In this document: in pieces, positions 19,518-29,099 of the stretch
Position numbering within the stretch: position 1 is the first letter of the stretch
Layout: each line of letters begins with the position of its first letter
Source: Actinomycetota bacterium
GTDB lineage: Bacteria > Actinomycetota > Actinomycetes > Streptosporangiales > Streptosporangiaceae
DNA length: 54,382 bases
Direction: 5' to 3'
Assembly: GCA_021324595.1 (NCBI GenBank)
Contig: JAJPIV010000094.1
Span: 1 to 54,382 of the forward strand
The notes under the pieces: generated by a model
Database searches by the model: none
The model's input: the letters and a program-made list of their open reading frames with translations, nothing else
Told to the model about the DNA's origin: nothing
Program-made: the position numbers and the translations under genes

Positions 19518-19915
19518 GCTGGGAAGACCTGAGGAGCACGTACGTGTCGATGCTGACCGAGGAGGGGTTCCGGCCCGAGATCGACTCGTACGGGGACATC
19601 CACTTCAAGTTCGAGGGCGGCAACTACTACATCACGAACAACTGCGACGACACCTACTTCTACCTGCTCTACCCGAGCTTCTGGTCGATCAGCGGCGACG
19701 CCGAGCTCTCGCGCGCGATGCGGGCAGCGAACGCGGCGACGAGGACGACCAAGGCCGCCAAGGTGTACGTCCACCCCGACGGCTCCGACGTGAGCGCCAC
19801 GCTGGAGGTCCTCGTCGCCTCCCCGGCCGACGTGCGCGCCTTCCTGGCCAGGGGGTTCCGGTGCATCCGCAGCGCGGTGAACAGCTTCATCGAGGAGATG
19901 AACAAGCAGAACTGA
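19514..19915 (+). CDS. YbjN-like domain protein
   Basis: The 133-residue protein starts at GTG 19514. It has the alternating pattern of YbjN/type III chaperone-like folds: a helix (LRSTYVSMLTEEGF), strands IHFKFEGGNYYITNN and FYLLYPSFWSI, then a helix with many alanines and ALEV-type strands ending in a long helix (FIEEMNKQN). Such proteins are thought to bind partner proteins rather than catalyse reactions. It closes the vWA-PP2C operon, which suggests that it is a chaperone or adaptor of that module. Confidence 0.7.
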   Translation: MSWEDLRSTYVSMLTEEGFRPEIDSYGDIHFKFEGGNYYITNNCDDTYFYLLYPSFWSISGDAELSRAMRAANAATRTTKAAKVYVHPDGSDVSATLEVLVASPADVRAFLARGFRCIRSAVNSFIEEMNKQN

Positions 19916-20038
19916 CGGCGCGGGCAGGTCACGCCGCCAGGGATGCTGAGCCGGCGGACGAAGTCCGGACGGCCTCGGGCGGCATCGTGTGCCAGGTACC
20001 GCCGCGGCCGGGTCCGGGAGTCCACCTGGCGGGCCGCC

Positions 20039-20325
20039 ATGAGCCGGCTCCGCGACGCAGTCCTGCATTGCGGCTGCGGTGCGGAGAACTGCTACGACGA
20101 TGCCGCGCTGCGGGCCGGGGCGGCGGCCGCGTGCTGGAAGTGCCGCGGTTCTGCCGCATCGCGCTGACCAACCTCACGGAGGTGATGATCACCAACGTGT
20201 TCGGGGACACTCACGTGGGCATCACGAGGTTCGGGGCCACGATGACCCGCCCCCGCCTGACGGCGCGCCGGCCGTCATGCCAGCCGTCCCGGCAGCCGGA
20301 CGGCCGCCGGGCGAGCGGCGCGTGA
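20039..20325 (+). pseudogene. Possible remnant of a TerY_C/kinase zinc-ribbon domain
   Basis: The 531-bp gap between the YbjN gene and cydA holds a cysteine-rich fragment: LHCGCGAENCYDDAALRAG then CWKC at 20066-20145. After a frame change at about 20130-20150 comes VPRFCRIALTNLTEVM and FGDTHVG. Two CxC/CxxC pairs followed by strands and a late HVG resemble the metal-binding tail that ends TerY-type vWA proteins and their partner kinases. No start, full domain or single frame remains. It suggests decay of a larger module. The rest of the gap (20326-20446) is leader sequence for cydA. Confidence 0.42.
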
Positions 20326-20446
20326 CCGGACCAAGGTCCCCGGGCGCCGGGGCCGCAGGTCACTGGCGGCGCGGCGGCGGCCCCTGGTGGGCTGGGCGGG
20401 GCGAGCCAGGGCGGCCCGCCCGGGGAGCACCTCGAAGGAGCCGGCG

Positions 20447-21829
20447 GTGAGCGTCCTCGACCTGGCGCGGTGGCAGTTCGCAATCACGACCATCTACCAC
20501 TTCATCTTCGTGCCGCTGACCATCGGGCTCTCCCTCGTCGTGGCGGGCATGCAGACCGCCTGGCATCGCAGCCGGAACAGCGCGTACCTGCGGATGACCA
20601 TCTTCTACGGGAAGCTCTTCCTGATCAACATGGCGCTCGGCGTCGTCACCGGCATCGTGCAGGAGTTCCAGTTCGGCATGAACTGGTCGCAGTACTCCCG
20701 GTTCGTCGGGAACATCTTCGGCGCCCCGCTGGCGATGGAGGCGCTGCTCGCCTTCTTCCTGGAATCGACCTTCGTCGGGCTGTGGGTCTTCGGCTGGAAC
20801 AAGCTCTCCCCCCGCGTGCACCTGGCCACGATCTGGCTGACCGCGGCCGGCACCAGCCTGTCGGCGTACTTCATCCTGGCAGCCAACTCCTGGATGCAGC
20901 ACCCGGTCGGGTACCGGATCGACCCGGCCACCCACCGCGCCGTGCTGACCTCGATCTGGGCGGTGCTCACCAACAGCACCGCGATCGACGCCTGGCTCCA
21001 CGTCTTCTTCGCCTCGGTGCTCACCGCCGCGGTGGTGCTGATCGGCGCCAGCGCCTGGAACCTGGCCCGGGGCGCCTTCACCGACGTCTTCCGCGGGTCG
21101 CTGCGGCTCGGCCTGTCGCTCGCCCTGGCCGCCGGGATCGCCGTCGCGGTCACCGGCGACGTTCAGGCCAGGCTGATGGACAGCCAGCAGCCGATGAAGA
21201 TGGCCGCGGCCGAGGCCCTCTACGACACCGCGTCGCCGGCCCCGTTCTCGCTGCTGACGATCGGGAACCTGAACGGCCAGCGGCAGCTGTGGTCGGTCAA
21301 GGTTCCCTACCTGCTGTCGCTGATCGCCACCCTCAACCCGCACGGCACGGTGCAGGGAATCAACAACGTCGAGAAGGCGTACGAGAAGAGGTACGGACCG
21401 GGCAACTACCGGCCGTACATCCCGGTGACCTACTGGTCCTTCCGGGTCATGATCGGCCTCGGCCTGATCACGGCGCTGTTCGGCGCGATCGGCCTGTGGC
21501 TCACCCGGCGCCGCCGCGTCCCGCGGGCCCGCTGGTTCTACCGGTCCGCCATGGGCGTGGTCGCCCTCCCCTACCTGGCCAGCACGACCGGCTGGCTCTT
21601 CACCGAGATGGGCAGGCAGCCCTGGACCGTGTTCGGGGTGCTGCAGACGTCGGCGAGCGTCTCCACCGGGGTGACCGGCTCGTCGGTGATCATCTCGATG
21701 GCCGCCTACACCCTGGTCTACGCGGCCCTGGCGGCGATCGCGCTGAGGCTCGCGCTCGCGCACATCAGGAACGGCGCGCCCGAGGAGGCCGGGCCGCAGG
21801 CCGAGCAGGCGCCGGCCTTCAGCTACTGA
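20447..21829 (+). CDS. cydA: Cytochrome bd ubiquinol/menaquinol oxidase subunit I
   Basis: The 460-residue membrane protein has about nine transmembrane helices. Haem ligands are recognisable: His in TTIYHFIFVPLTIG near the N-terminus, His in AWLHVFFASVL, and Met in LFTEMGRQPW. The quinol-binding loop begins with DSQQPMKMAAAEALY and is of the short type usual in actinobacteria. It oxidises menaquinol and reduces oxygen with high affinity without pumping protons. GTG at 20447 follows GAAGGAG at good spacing. It starts the cydABDC operon. Confidence 0.97.
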   Translation: MSVLDLARWQFAITTIYHFIFVPLTIGLSLVVAGMQTAWHRSRNSAYLRMTIFYGKLFLINMALGVVTGIVQEFQFGMNWSQYSRFVGNIFGAPLAMEALLAFFLESTFVGLWVFGWNKLSPRVHLATIWLTAAGTSLSAYFILAANSWMQHPVGYRIDPATHRAVLTSIWAVLTNSTAIDAWLHVFFASVLTAAVVLIGASAWNLARGAFTDVFRGSLRLGLSLALAAGIAVAVTGDVQARLMDSQQPMKMAAAEALYDTASPAPFSLLTIGNLNGQRQLWSVKVPYLLSLIATLNPHGTVQGINNVEKAYEKRYGPGNYRPYIPVTYWSFRVMIGLGLITALFGAIGLWLTRRRRVPRARWFYRSAMGVVALPYLASTTGWLFTEMGRQPWTVFGVLQTSASVSTGVTGSSVIISMAAYTLVYAALAAIALRLALAHIRNGAPEEAGPQAEQAPAFSY

Positions 21830-21854
21830 CGAGCCGATTGCGGGGACCCACGAC

Positions 21855-22946
21855 ATGACTCTCGCGGACTTCTGGTTCATCGTGATCGCCGCCCTGTGGA
21901 CCGGCTACTTCGTCCTGGAGGGATTCGACTTCGGCGTCGGCATCCTGCTGCCGGTCATCGGCAGGAACGACGCCGAGCGCCGGACCCTGATCAACGCGAT
22001 CGGCCCGGTCTGGGACGGCAACGAGGTGTGGCTGCTGACCGCGGGCGGGGCGACGTTCGCGGCGTTCCCGCTGTGGTACGCGACGCTGTTCAGCGGGTTC
22101 TACCTGGCGCTGCTGCTGATCCTGCTGGCGCTGATCGTCCGCGGGGTGGCGTTCGAGTTCCGCGGCAAGGTGGACGAGCCGCGGTGGCGGGCCCGGTGGG
22201 ATGCCGCGATCACCGCCGGATCGGCAGTGCCGGCGCTGCTGTGGGGGGTGGCGTTCGCCAACATCGTCCGAGGCGTGCCCGTCAACGCCGCGGGCACGTT
22301 CACCGGCAACCTGCTGACCCTGCTGAACCCGTACGCGCTGCTCGCCGGCGTCGCGACGCTGAGCCTGTTCGCCCTGCACGGCGGGATCTTCCTGTCCCTC
22401 AAGACCGCCGGCGACCTGCGGGCGCGCGCCAGGACGGCGGCGCTGCGCACCGCGATCGCCGCGATCCCGGCAGCCGCGGCGTTCCTGCTGCTCACCCAGG
22501 TCGCCCACGGCAAGCCGTGGACGGACGCGCTGGCCGCGGCCGCCGCGGCGGCCCTGCTGGCCGGCGTGGCGCTGGCCCGCCGCGCCCGCGAGGGCTGGGC
22601 ATTCGCCTCCCTGGCCGCCACGCTGCTGCTGACCGTGGCCACCCTCTTCGGCGACCTGTACCCGGATGTGCTGCCATCCACGACGAACCGCGCGTTCAGC
22701 CTGACCGTCGCGAACGCCTCCTCCGCGCACTACACGCTGGTGGTCATGACCTGGGTCGCGCTGATCTTCACCCCGGTCGTGCTCGCCTACCAGGGGTGGA
22801 CGTACTGGGTGTTCCGCAAGCGGCTCACCCCGGCCGACTTCCCGGTCAGCTCCGCCGGCGCGGTCATCGTGCCCGGCCGCGGCACGAGCGGCCCGGGACG
22901 GGGCACATCCGGGCCCGGGGATCCGCCCCGCACGGCGGCGCGCTAG
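21855..22946 (+). CDS. cydB: Cytochrome bd oxidase subunit II
   Basis: The 363-residue protein has about eight to nine transmembrane helices and the family blocks FVLEGFDFGVGILLP, GPVWDGNEVWLL, FPLWYATLFSGFY and RGVAFEFR. It pairs with CydA, 25 bp upstream. The C-terminal tail carries a short tandem repeat (GRGTSGP twice) that is not part of the fold. Co-transcription with cydA and the exporter genes is clear from spacing. Confidence 0.97.
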   Translation: MTLADFWFIVIAALWTGYFVLEGFDFGVGILLPVIGRNDAERRTLINAIGPVWDGNEVWLLTAGGATFAAFPLWYATLFSGFYLALLLILLALIVRGVAFEFRGKVDEPRWRARWDAAITAGSAVPALLWGVAFANIVRGVPVNAAGTFTGNLLTLLNPYALLAGVATLSLFALHGGIFLSLKTAGDLRARARTAALRTAIAAIPAAAAFLLLTQVAHGKPWTDALAAAAAAALLAGVALARRAREGWAFASLAATLLLTVATLFGDLYPDVLPSTTNRAFSLTVANASSAHYTLVVMTWVALIFTPVVLAYQGWTYWVFRKRLTPADFPVSSAGAVIVPGRGTSGPGRGTSGPGDPPRTAAR

Positions 22947-22958
22947 CCGGGCAGGCCG

Positions 22959-24707
22959 GTGAAGCCGATCGACTGGCGGCTCGTCCGCCGATCGGGCAGC
23001 GCCAGGGCGTGGCTGGCCGGCACGGTGGTCCTCGGGGCGGCGTCCACCGCGCTGATCATCGCCCAGGCGGGCGTCCTGGCGCGGGTCCTGGCCGGGGGCC
23101 TGGCCCCCGGTGCCCTGGCCGGCGAGCTGACGGCGCTCCTGGCGATCGTGGCCGCCCGGGCGCTCGCCGCCTACGGCGGGGAGGCGGCTGCCCTGCGGGC
23201 GGCCGCCCGGGTCAAGTCCGACCTGCGCCGGGCGCTCGCCGGGCACGTGCTGCGGCTGGGCCCGGCCTGGCTGTCACGGCAGCGGCCCGGTGAGATCACC
23301 GCCGTGGCCACGGCCGGGCTCGACGCGCTCGACGGCTACTTCTCGCGGTACCTGCCCCAGCTCGTGCTCGCCGTGATCGTCCCCGTGGCCATCCTGGCCC
23401 GGGTCGCGGCGGTCGACTGGATCTCGGCGCTGGTGATCGCGCTGACCGTGCCGCTGATCCCGGTCTTCGCCGTCCTGGTCGGCCTGCACGCCAAGGCCCA
23501 GGCCCAGCGCCAGTGGAACCTGCTCGCCCGGCTCGCCGGCCACTTCCTCGACGTGGTGGAGGGCCTGCCCACGCTCAAGCTGTTCCGCAGGTCGGTGCCG
23601 CAGCAGCAAGTCATCGCGCAGGTGACCGAGCAGCACCGGGCGGCGACCATGCGGACGCTGCGGACGGCCTTCTTGTCCTCGCTGGTGCTGGAGCTGTGCG
23701 CGACGATCTCGACCGCGGTCGTGGCGGTCGAAGTGGGACTGCGGCTGCTCGGCGGCGACCTGAGCTACCAGACCTCGCTGCTGGTGCTGCTCCTGGTGCC
23801 CGAGGCATACATCCCGCTGCGCGCCGTCGGCCTGCACTTCCACGCCAGCGCCGAGGGCGCTGCGGCGGCGGACCGGGCGCTGGGCATCCTCCAGGCGCCG
23901 CTGCCCGGCGGGCAGGCCCCGGCCCCAGCCGGGCCGGCCGGCCCCGGGGCGGCCCCCGGCGGCGCCCGCCCGCGCGGCGGCCCCGCCACAGCCCGCCCGC
24001 CCGACCCGCGCACGGCGGCGATCATCCTGCGCGACGTGGTGCTGCGCCACCCGGGCCGGCCCGCCCCGGTCCTGGACGGGCTGAGCCTGGACATCCGCCC
24101 CGGTGAGCACCTGGTCATCACCGGCCGCAGCGGCGCGGGGAAGAGCTCGCTGCTCGCGGTGCTGCTCGGCCTCGCCGTTCCGGAGTCCGGGCTGGTCCAG
24201 GTCGGCGGCGTCGACCTGGCCGCGATCAGCCCCCGCGCGTGGCAGCGCCTGCTCGCCTGGGTTCCCCAGCATCCGTACCTGTTCGCCGGGACGCTCGCGG
24301 AGAATATCGTCCTGGGCCGCCCGGGCGCCCCCCGGGAGCACGTCGAGCGAGCCGCGCGCCTGGCCGGCGCGGCCGAGCTGATCACTGCGCTCCCGGCCGA
24401 CCTGGACACCCAGCTCGGCGAGCGCGGTACCCGGCTGTCCTCCGGCCAGCGGCAGCGGGTCGCCCTGGCGCGGGCCTTCCTGCGGGACGCGCCGCTGCTG
24501 CTGCTCGACGAGCCGACCGCGCACCTGGATCCCGGCAGCGCCCGCGACCTGGCCGGCGTGCTCGCGGCCCTGAGGGCCGGACGCACGGTCGTGGAGGTCA
24601 GGCACGACCACGAGCTGGCGGCAGGCGCCGACCGAGTGCTCAGGCTCGACGGCGGGCGCCTTCGCCCGGCACGGCTGGCCGCGCCGCGCCAGCTGGCGGC
24701 GCCGTGA
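22959..24707 (+). CDS. cydD: ABC exporter subunit CydD
   Basis: The 582-residue protein joins a six-helix membrane domain (about 1-310) to an ATPase domain (about 345-580) with Walker A GRSGAGKSS, signature LSSGQRQRVALARAFL and Walker B LLLLDEPTAHLD. The region 300-345 is an Ala/Pro/Gly-rich linker. With CydC it exports thiols (cysteine/glutathione in E. coli) needed for assembly of cytochrome bd. GTG at 22959, 12 bp after cydB; the stop overlaps the cydC GTG. The signature has Ser instead of the first Gly (SSGQ), a minor variation. Confidence 0.95.
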   Translation: MKPIDWRLVRRSGSARAWLAGTVVLGAASTALIIAQAGVLARVLAGGLAPGALAGELTALLAIVAARALAAYGGEAAALRAAARVKSDLRRALAGHVLRLGPAWLSRQRPGEITAVATAGLDALDGYFSRYLPQLVLAVIVPVAILARVAAVDWISALVIALTVPLIPVFAVLVGLHAKAQAQRQWNLLARLAGHFLDVVEGLPTLKLFRRSVPQQQVIAQVTEQHRAATMRTLRTAFLSSLVLELCATISTAVVAVEVGLRLLGGDLSYQTSLLVLLLVPEAYIPLRAVGLHFHASAEGAAAADRALGILQAPLPGGQAPAPAGPAGPGAAPGGARPRGGPATARPPDPRTAAIILRDVVLRHPGRPAPVLDGLSLDIRPGEHLVITGRSGAGKSSLLAVLLGLAVPESGLVQVGGVDLAAISPRAWQRLLAWVPQHPYLFAGTLAENIVLGRPGAPREHVERAARLAGAAELITALPADLDTQLGERGTRLSSGQRQRVALARAFLRDAPLLLLDEPTAHLDPGSARDLAGVLAALRAGRTVVEVRHDHELAAGADRVLRLDGGRLRPARLAAPRQLAAP

Positions 24708-26563
24708 TCGCCCGTGCCCGCGCGGCACGCCCGGGCCTGCCGCCGGGTGGCCCCGCATCCGGGGCCCGCCCTGCCGCGCCGGGCGCGCGGCGGCCTCGCG
24801 GCCCGCTGACCCGGCTCCTCATCCTGGCCCGGCCATGGCGCGCCAGGCTGGCGCTCGCAGTGCTGGCGGGGGCGCTGGCCACGGGCTGCGCGGTCGCCCT
24901 GCTCGCGGTCTCCGGATTCCTCCTGGCCAGGGCATCGTTCCACCCGAACATCGTCGCGATCTCCGTCGCGGTGACCGCGGTGCGCGCCCTCGGCATCGGC
25001 AAGGGAGCGTTCCGGTACGGCGAGCGGCTGGCCTCGCACGACGTGGCGTTCCGGGTGCTGAAGGACGTGCGGCTGGCGATCTACCGCAGGCTGGAGCGGC
25101 TCGCCCCGGCCGGCCTGCCGGCCTTCCGCTCCGGTGACCTGCTCGCCCGGCTCGTCGGTGACGTCAACGCGACCCAGGACCTGTTCATCCGCGGCATCGC
25201 CCCCCCGGCCACCGCAGTGCTGGTCGGCGCCGGCGCCACCGCGGCCGGCCTGCTGCTGCTCGCCCCGGCGGGGCTGGTGCTCGGCGCCGGCCTGCTCCTC
25301 GCCGGCCTGGCGGCGCCATGGCTCACGGCAGCGGTCGCGCGCCGGTCCGCCCGCGCCGCCGCGCCGGCGAGGGGGGACCTGGCCGCGCGCTTCGCGGCCA
25401 TGATCGACGGCGCCGCCGACGTGCACGTGCTCGGCGCGCAGGAACAGGTCCTGGCCGCGATCACCGAAGCGGACGCGGCGCTCACCCGGACCTCCGTCCG
25501 CTCGGCCACCGCCGAGGCGCTCGGCGCGGGACTAGGCACCGCCGCGGCCGGCCTGACGCTGTGGGGCGCGCTGGTGCTCGGCGTGGGCGCGGCCGGGTCC
25601 GGCGCGCTCGGCCGGGTCCCGCTGGCGGTGCTGGCCCTGACCGCGCTGGCCGCGTTCGAGGCCGTCACCGGGCTGCCCGCCGCCGCGAGCCAGATCGCGC
25701 AGGCGCGCACCAGCGCAGGCCGCGTCACGGCCGTGCTGGATGCGGCGGACCCGGTCACCGAGCCTGCCGTCCCGGCGCCCGCGCCGCAGGGCCCGGTGCA
25801 CGTGCGGGTCAGGGGCCTGCGGGCCGGCTACCCGGGGGGGCCGGGAACGCCGGTGGTCGACGGCCTCGACCTGGACCTGCGGCCCGGCCGGATCGTGGCG
25901 CTCGTCGGGCCGGCCGGCGCCGGCAAGTCCACGGTCGCCGCCGTGCTGCTGCGGTTCCTGGAGCCGTCGGCCGGCTCGGTGACGCTGAACGGGATCCCGG
26001 TCACGGACCTGGCGGGCGAGGACGTCCGCAGGCTCATCGGCGGCTGCCCGCAGGACCCGTACCTGTTCGACACGACGATCGCCGAGAACCTCCGGCTGGC
26101 CAGGCCGGGGGCATCCGATGCCGACCTGGCCGATGTCGCCGGGCCGGCCCGGCTGGCAGGCTGGATCGAGTCGCTGCCGCACGGCTGGGACACCCCGGTC
26201 GGGGCGCACGGCGTCGCTGTCTCCGGGGGCGAGCGCCAGCGGATCGCCCTCGCCCGCGCCCTGCTGGCCGATCCGCCGGTCCTGATCCTGGACGAGCCGA
26301 CCGCGCACCTGGACCCGGAGAACCGCGCCGGCCTGACCGCCGCGCTGCTCGACGCCGCCCGGGAGCGCGCCGTGCTCCTGATCACGCACGACCTGGACCA
26401 GGCCGCCCTGGCCGACGAGATCGTGGTGCTGGAGCGCGGGCGGGTCACCCAGCGCGGCACGCACGAGCAGCTGCGATCGGTGCCCGGCTGGTACGCCCAG
26501 GTCGCATGGCAGCGCGCCCGCTGGGTGCCGGCGGGGGGCGCGCCGGGCCGTTGCCGCATGTAG
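24704..26563 (+). CDS. cydC: ABC exporter subunit CydC
   Basis: The 619-residue protein has a membrane domain with the family motif FRYGERLASHDVAFRVL and an ATPase domain with Walker A GPAGAGKST, signature VSGGERQRIALARALL, Walker B VLILDEPTAHLD and switch His in LLITHDLDQA. It partners CydD, whose stop codon overlaps its GTG. The first 35 residues are an Arg/Pro-rich extension; a later start is possible. It completes cydABDC in the usual actinobacterial order. Confidence 0.95.
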   Translation: MIARARAARPGLPPGGPASGARPAAPGARRPRGPLTRLLILARPWRARLALAVLAGALATGCAVALLAVSGFLLARASFHPNIVAISVAVTAVRALGIGKGAFRYGERLASHDVAFRVLKDVRLAIYRRLERLAPAGLPAFRSGDLLARLVGDVNATQDLFIRGIAPPATAVLVGAGATAAGLLLLAPAGLVLGAGLLLAGLAAPWLTAAVARRSARAAAPARGDLAARFAAMIDGAADVHVLGAQEQVLAAITEADAALTRTSVRSATAEALGAGLGTAAAGLTLWGALVLGVGAAGSGALGRVPLAVLALTALAAFEAVTGLPAAASQIAQARTSAGRVTAVLDAADPVTEPAVPAPAPQGPVHVRVRGLRAGYPGGPGTPVVDGLDLDLRPGRIVALVGPAGAGKSTVAAVLLRFLEPSAGSVTLNGIPVTDLAGEDVRRLIGGCPQDPYLFDTTIAENLRLARPGASDADLADVAGPARLAGWIESLPHGWDTPVGAHGVAVSGGERQRIALARALLADPPVLILDEPTAHLDPENRAGLTAALLDAARERAVLLITHDLDQAALADEIVVLERGRVTQRGTHEQLRSVPGWYAQVAWQRARWVPAGGAPGRCRM

Positions 26564-26607
26564 TATTTGACCTCGATACATTTTCGCCTGGCTAACGGAG
26601 CGCCGTC

Positions 26608-27156
26608 GTGACCAGCGACCTCGTGGCGATGCGTGAAGCGGCCGGCCCGGCCGTGGCCGCCGACCCGGCCGTGCTCGCCGACCGGCTCCGGCTGACGCTG
26701 GTCCGCCTGGGCCGGCAGCTGCGAAGGCAGGATCCGCCGGGCCTGAGCGTCACGCTGTACTCGGCCCTGGCCACGATCGCCGACCACGGCGAGCTGGCGA
26801 TCGGCGAGCTCGCCGAGGCCGAGCGAGTCCCCGCCTCGGCGGCCACCCGGATCGCCGACCGCCTGCAGGAGGCGGGCTGCGTGGTCCGCCGGCCCAACCC
26901 CAGGGACCGGCGCGGGGTGAACCTGGTCATCACCGCCGAGGGCCGCCGCCGGGTCGCCGAGCGGCGCGAGCGGGGCAGCGCGTGGCTGGCCGGCCGGCTG
27001 AGCGGGCTCAGCCCCGCCGACCGGCAGGCGCTGGCGTCCGCGCTGGCCGTGCTCGACGCGGCCCTGGGCGGGGACGGCGAGGCCTGCGGGGCGCCGGGCG
27101 GCCTGCGGGGCGCCGGGCGGCCAGCGGATGGGGATGCCAAGGAGGCACTGAGGTGA
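26608..27156 (+). CDS. MarR-family transcriptional regulator
   Basis: The 182-residue protein has the winged-helix core of MarR proteins: AIGELAEAERVPASAATRIA as the recognition helix region, DRLQEAGCVVRRPNPRDRRG as wing, and NLVITAEGRRRV. The C-terminal 25 residues are Gly-rich and low in complexity. GTG at 26608 lies 44 bp after cydC, in a gap containing TTGACC at 26567 and a partial inverted repeat (GTAT/ATAC) that could be an operator. The stop overlaps the MFS start, so it is the local regulator of the exporter. Confidence 0.88.
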   Translation: MTSDLVAMREAAGPAVAADPAVLADRLRLTLVRLGRQLRRQDPPGLSVTLYSALATIADHGELAIGELAEAERVPASAATRIADRLQEAGCVVRRPNPRDRRGVNLVITAEGRRRVAERRERGSAWLAGRLSGLSPADRQALASALAVLDAALGGDGEACGAPGGLRGAGRPADGDAKEALR

Positions 27157-29045
27157 CCACGTCCACGCCTGCGCCCGCGCGGGCGCGCCTGGAGGTCGGG
27201 CCGCACTACAAGTGGCTGGTGCTGTCGAACACGACGATCGGGGTCCTGCTCGCGTCGATGAACGCGACGAGCCTGATCATCGCGCTGCCGGTCATCTTCC
27301 GGGGGATCCGCCTCAACCCGCTCGATCCGGCGAACTTCCCGTACCTGCTGTGGATCATCATGGGCTACATGCTGGTCACGGCCGTGCTGGTGGTCACGGT
27401 CGGCCGGATCGGCGACATGTTCGGGCGGGTGCGGATCTACAACCTCGGCTTCGCCCTGTTCACCCTCGGCTCGGTCCTGCTCTCGGTGGTGTGGAGCCAC
27501 GGCTCGGCGGGGGCGCTGGAGCTCGTCTTCATGCGGATGTTCCAGGCCATCGGCGGGACCTGCCTGATGGCCAATTCCGCGGCGATCATCACCGACGCGT
27601 TCCCGACCGAGGAGCTGGGGCTGGCCCTCGGGATCAACATGGTGGCCGGCATCTTCGGCAGCTTCTTCGGCATCGTGGCCGGGGGCCTGCTCTCGGAGGC
27701 GGGCTGGCGCTGGGTGTTCCTGGTGAACGTCCCGTTCGGGCTGTTCGGCACGGTGTGGGCCTACCTGAAGCTGAAGGAGATCGGCGTCCACCACCGGGCC
27801 AGGATCGACTGGCTCGGCAACGTCACCTTCGCCGCGGGGCTCGGCATGCTGCTGGTGGGCGTGACCTACGGGATCAAGCCATACGGCCGCGCGCTCACCG
27901 GCTGGGGCAACCCGTTCGTCCGCGAGATGATCGTCGGCGGCCTGGCGCTGCTGATCGCGTTCGCCCTCATCGAGCGCAAGGTGAGGGAGCCGATGTTCCG
28001 GCTGTCGCTGTTCCGCATCCGGGCGTTCACCGCCGGGAACATCGCGCAGTTCCTCGCGGCGATCGGCCGCGGCGGCATGCAGTTCATGCTGATCATCTGG
28101 TTCCAGGGCATCTGGCTGCCCCAGCACGGCTACAGCTTCCAGGTGACCCCCCTGTGGTCGGGGATCTACATGCTGCCGATGATGCTCGGCTTCGTCATCG
28201 CCGGGCCGGTCTTCGGCCGGCTCTCGGACCGCTTCGGCGCCCGCCCGTTCGCGACCGCGGGCATGGTGCTGTCGGCCGTGGCCTTCCTGCTGATCATGGC
28301 GTTCCCGCCTGACTTCGCCTACGTGCCGTTCGCGGGGGCGATGCTGCTGAGCGGCATCTCCATGGGCATGTTCGCCTCGCCCAACACCGCCTCGATCATG
28401 AACTCGGTCCCCGCCCGGGACCGCGGCGTGGCATCGGGCATGCGGGTGACATTCGGCAACGCCGGGATGCCGCTGTCGATGGGGCTGTTCTTCACGCTGA
28501 TGGTGGTCGGGCTCAACGCCAAGGTTCCCGGGGCGATGATGCGCGGCCTGACCGCGCACGGGGTTCCCGCCGCGGTCGCGGGCCAGCTCTCCCACCTTCC
28601 GCCCCTGGGGTACCTGTTCGCCTCGCTGCTCGGCTACAACCCCCTGGGCAAGCTCCTCGGCCCGGCGATCCTGTCCCGCCTGCCCGCTGGCCAGGCCGCG
28701 GTCCTGACCAGCCGGTCGTTCTTCCCCGAGCTGATCGGCGCCCCGTTCAAGCACGGCCTGGTCCTGGTGCTGACCTTCGCGGTGGTGGCCAGCCTGGTCG
28801 CGGCGGTCGCCTCGGCGCTGCGCGGCTCGCGGTTCGTGCACGAGGAGGCGGGATCCACGATCGGCAACGGTCACCGTGCCGCGCCGGTGCCGGCCGGCCC
28901 GCCGGCCGCGGCGGCGCCTGGCGGCGACGGGCTCGGCGACGGGCTCGGCGACGGCGCGGCCGGCACGGCCCGCGCGCCCGGTGACGGCACGGTCAGCCCG
29001 GCCGGGGAAGGCACGGTGCAGGGCGGAGGCCATGGCGGGCCATAG
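27153..29045 (+). CDS. MFS drug-efflux transporter, DHA2-like
   Basis: The 630-residue membrane protein has about 14 predicted transmembrane segments. MFS hallmarks are present: VLLASMNATSLIIALPVI in helix 1, GRIGDMFGRVRIYN in the first loop, RMFQAIGGTCLMAN in helix 4, GLLSEAGWRWVFLVNVPFG in helix 5 and GRLSDRFGARP in the second half. It likely exports hydrophobic toxic compounds by proton antiport. The C-terminal 60 residues are a cytoplasmic tail with a GDGL tandem repeat. GTG at 27153 overlaps the MarR stop, the common MarR-efflux pairing. Confidence 0.9.
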   Translation: MTTSTPAPARARLEVGPHYKWLVLSNTTIGVLLASMNATSLIIALPVIFRGIRLNPLDPANFPYLLWIIMGYMLVTAVLVVTVGRIGDMFGRVRIYNLGFALFTLGSVLLSVVWSHGSAGALELVFMRMFQAIGGTCLMANSAAIITDAFPTEELGLALGINMVAGIFGSFFGIVAGGLLSEAGWRWVFLVNVPFGLFGTVWAYLKLKEIGVHHRARIDWLGNVTFAAGLGMLLVGVTYGIKPYGRALTGWGNPFVREMIVGGLALLIAFALIERKVREPMFRLSLFRIRAFTAGNIAQFLAAIGRGGMQFMLIIWFQGIWLPQHGYSFQVTPLWSGIYMLPMMLGFVIAGPVFGRLSDRFGARPFATAGMVLSAVAFLLIMAFPPDFAYVPFAGAMLLSGISMGMFASPNTASIMNSVPARDRGVASGMRVTFGNAGMPLSMGLFFTLMVVGLNAKVPGAMMRGLTAHGVPAAVAGQLSHLPPLGYLFASLLGYNPLGKLLGPAILSRLPAGQAAVLTSRSFFPELIGAPFKHGLVLVLTFAVVASLVAAVASALRGSRFVHEEAGSTIGNGHRAAPVPAGPPAAAAPGGDGLGDGLGDGAAGTARAPGDGTVSPAGEGTVQGGGHGGP

Positions 29046-29099
29046 CGCCCGCGGGCGGCGTGGCGCCTCCGGCCGGCGCCCGCCGGCGCGGCCCGCTCG

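Noticed and set aside
20360-21880. Minus-strand frame opposite cydA
   Set aside because: The plus strand encodes CydA with haem ligands and membrane helices; the antisense product has no recognisable feature.
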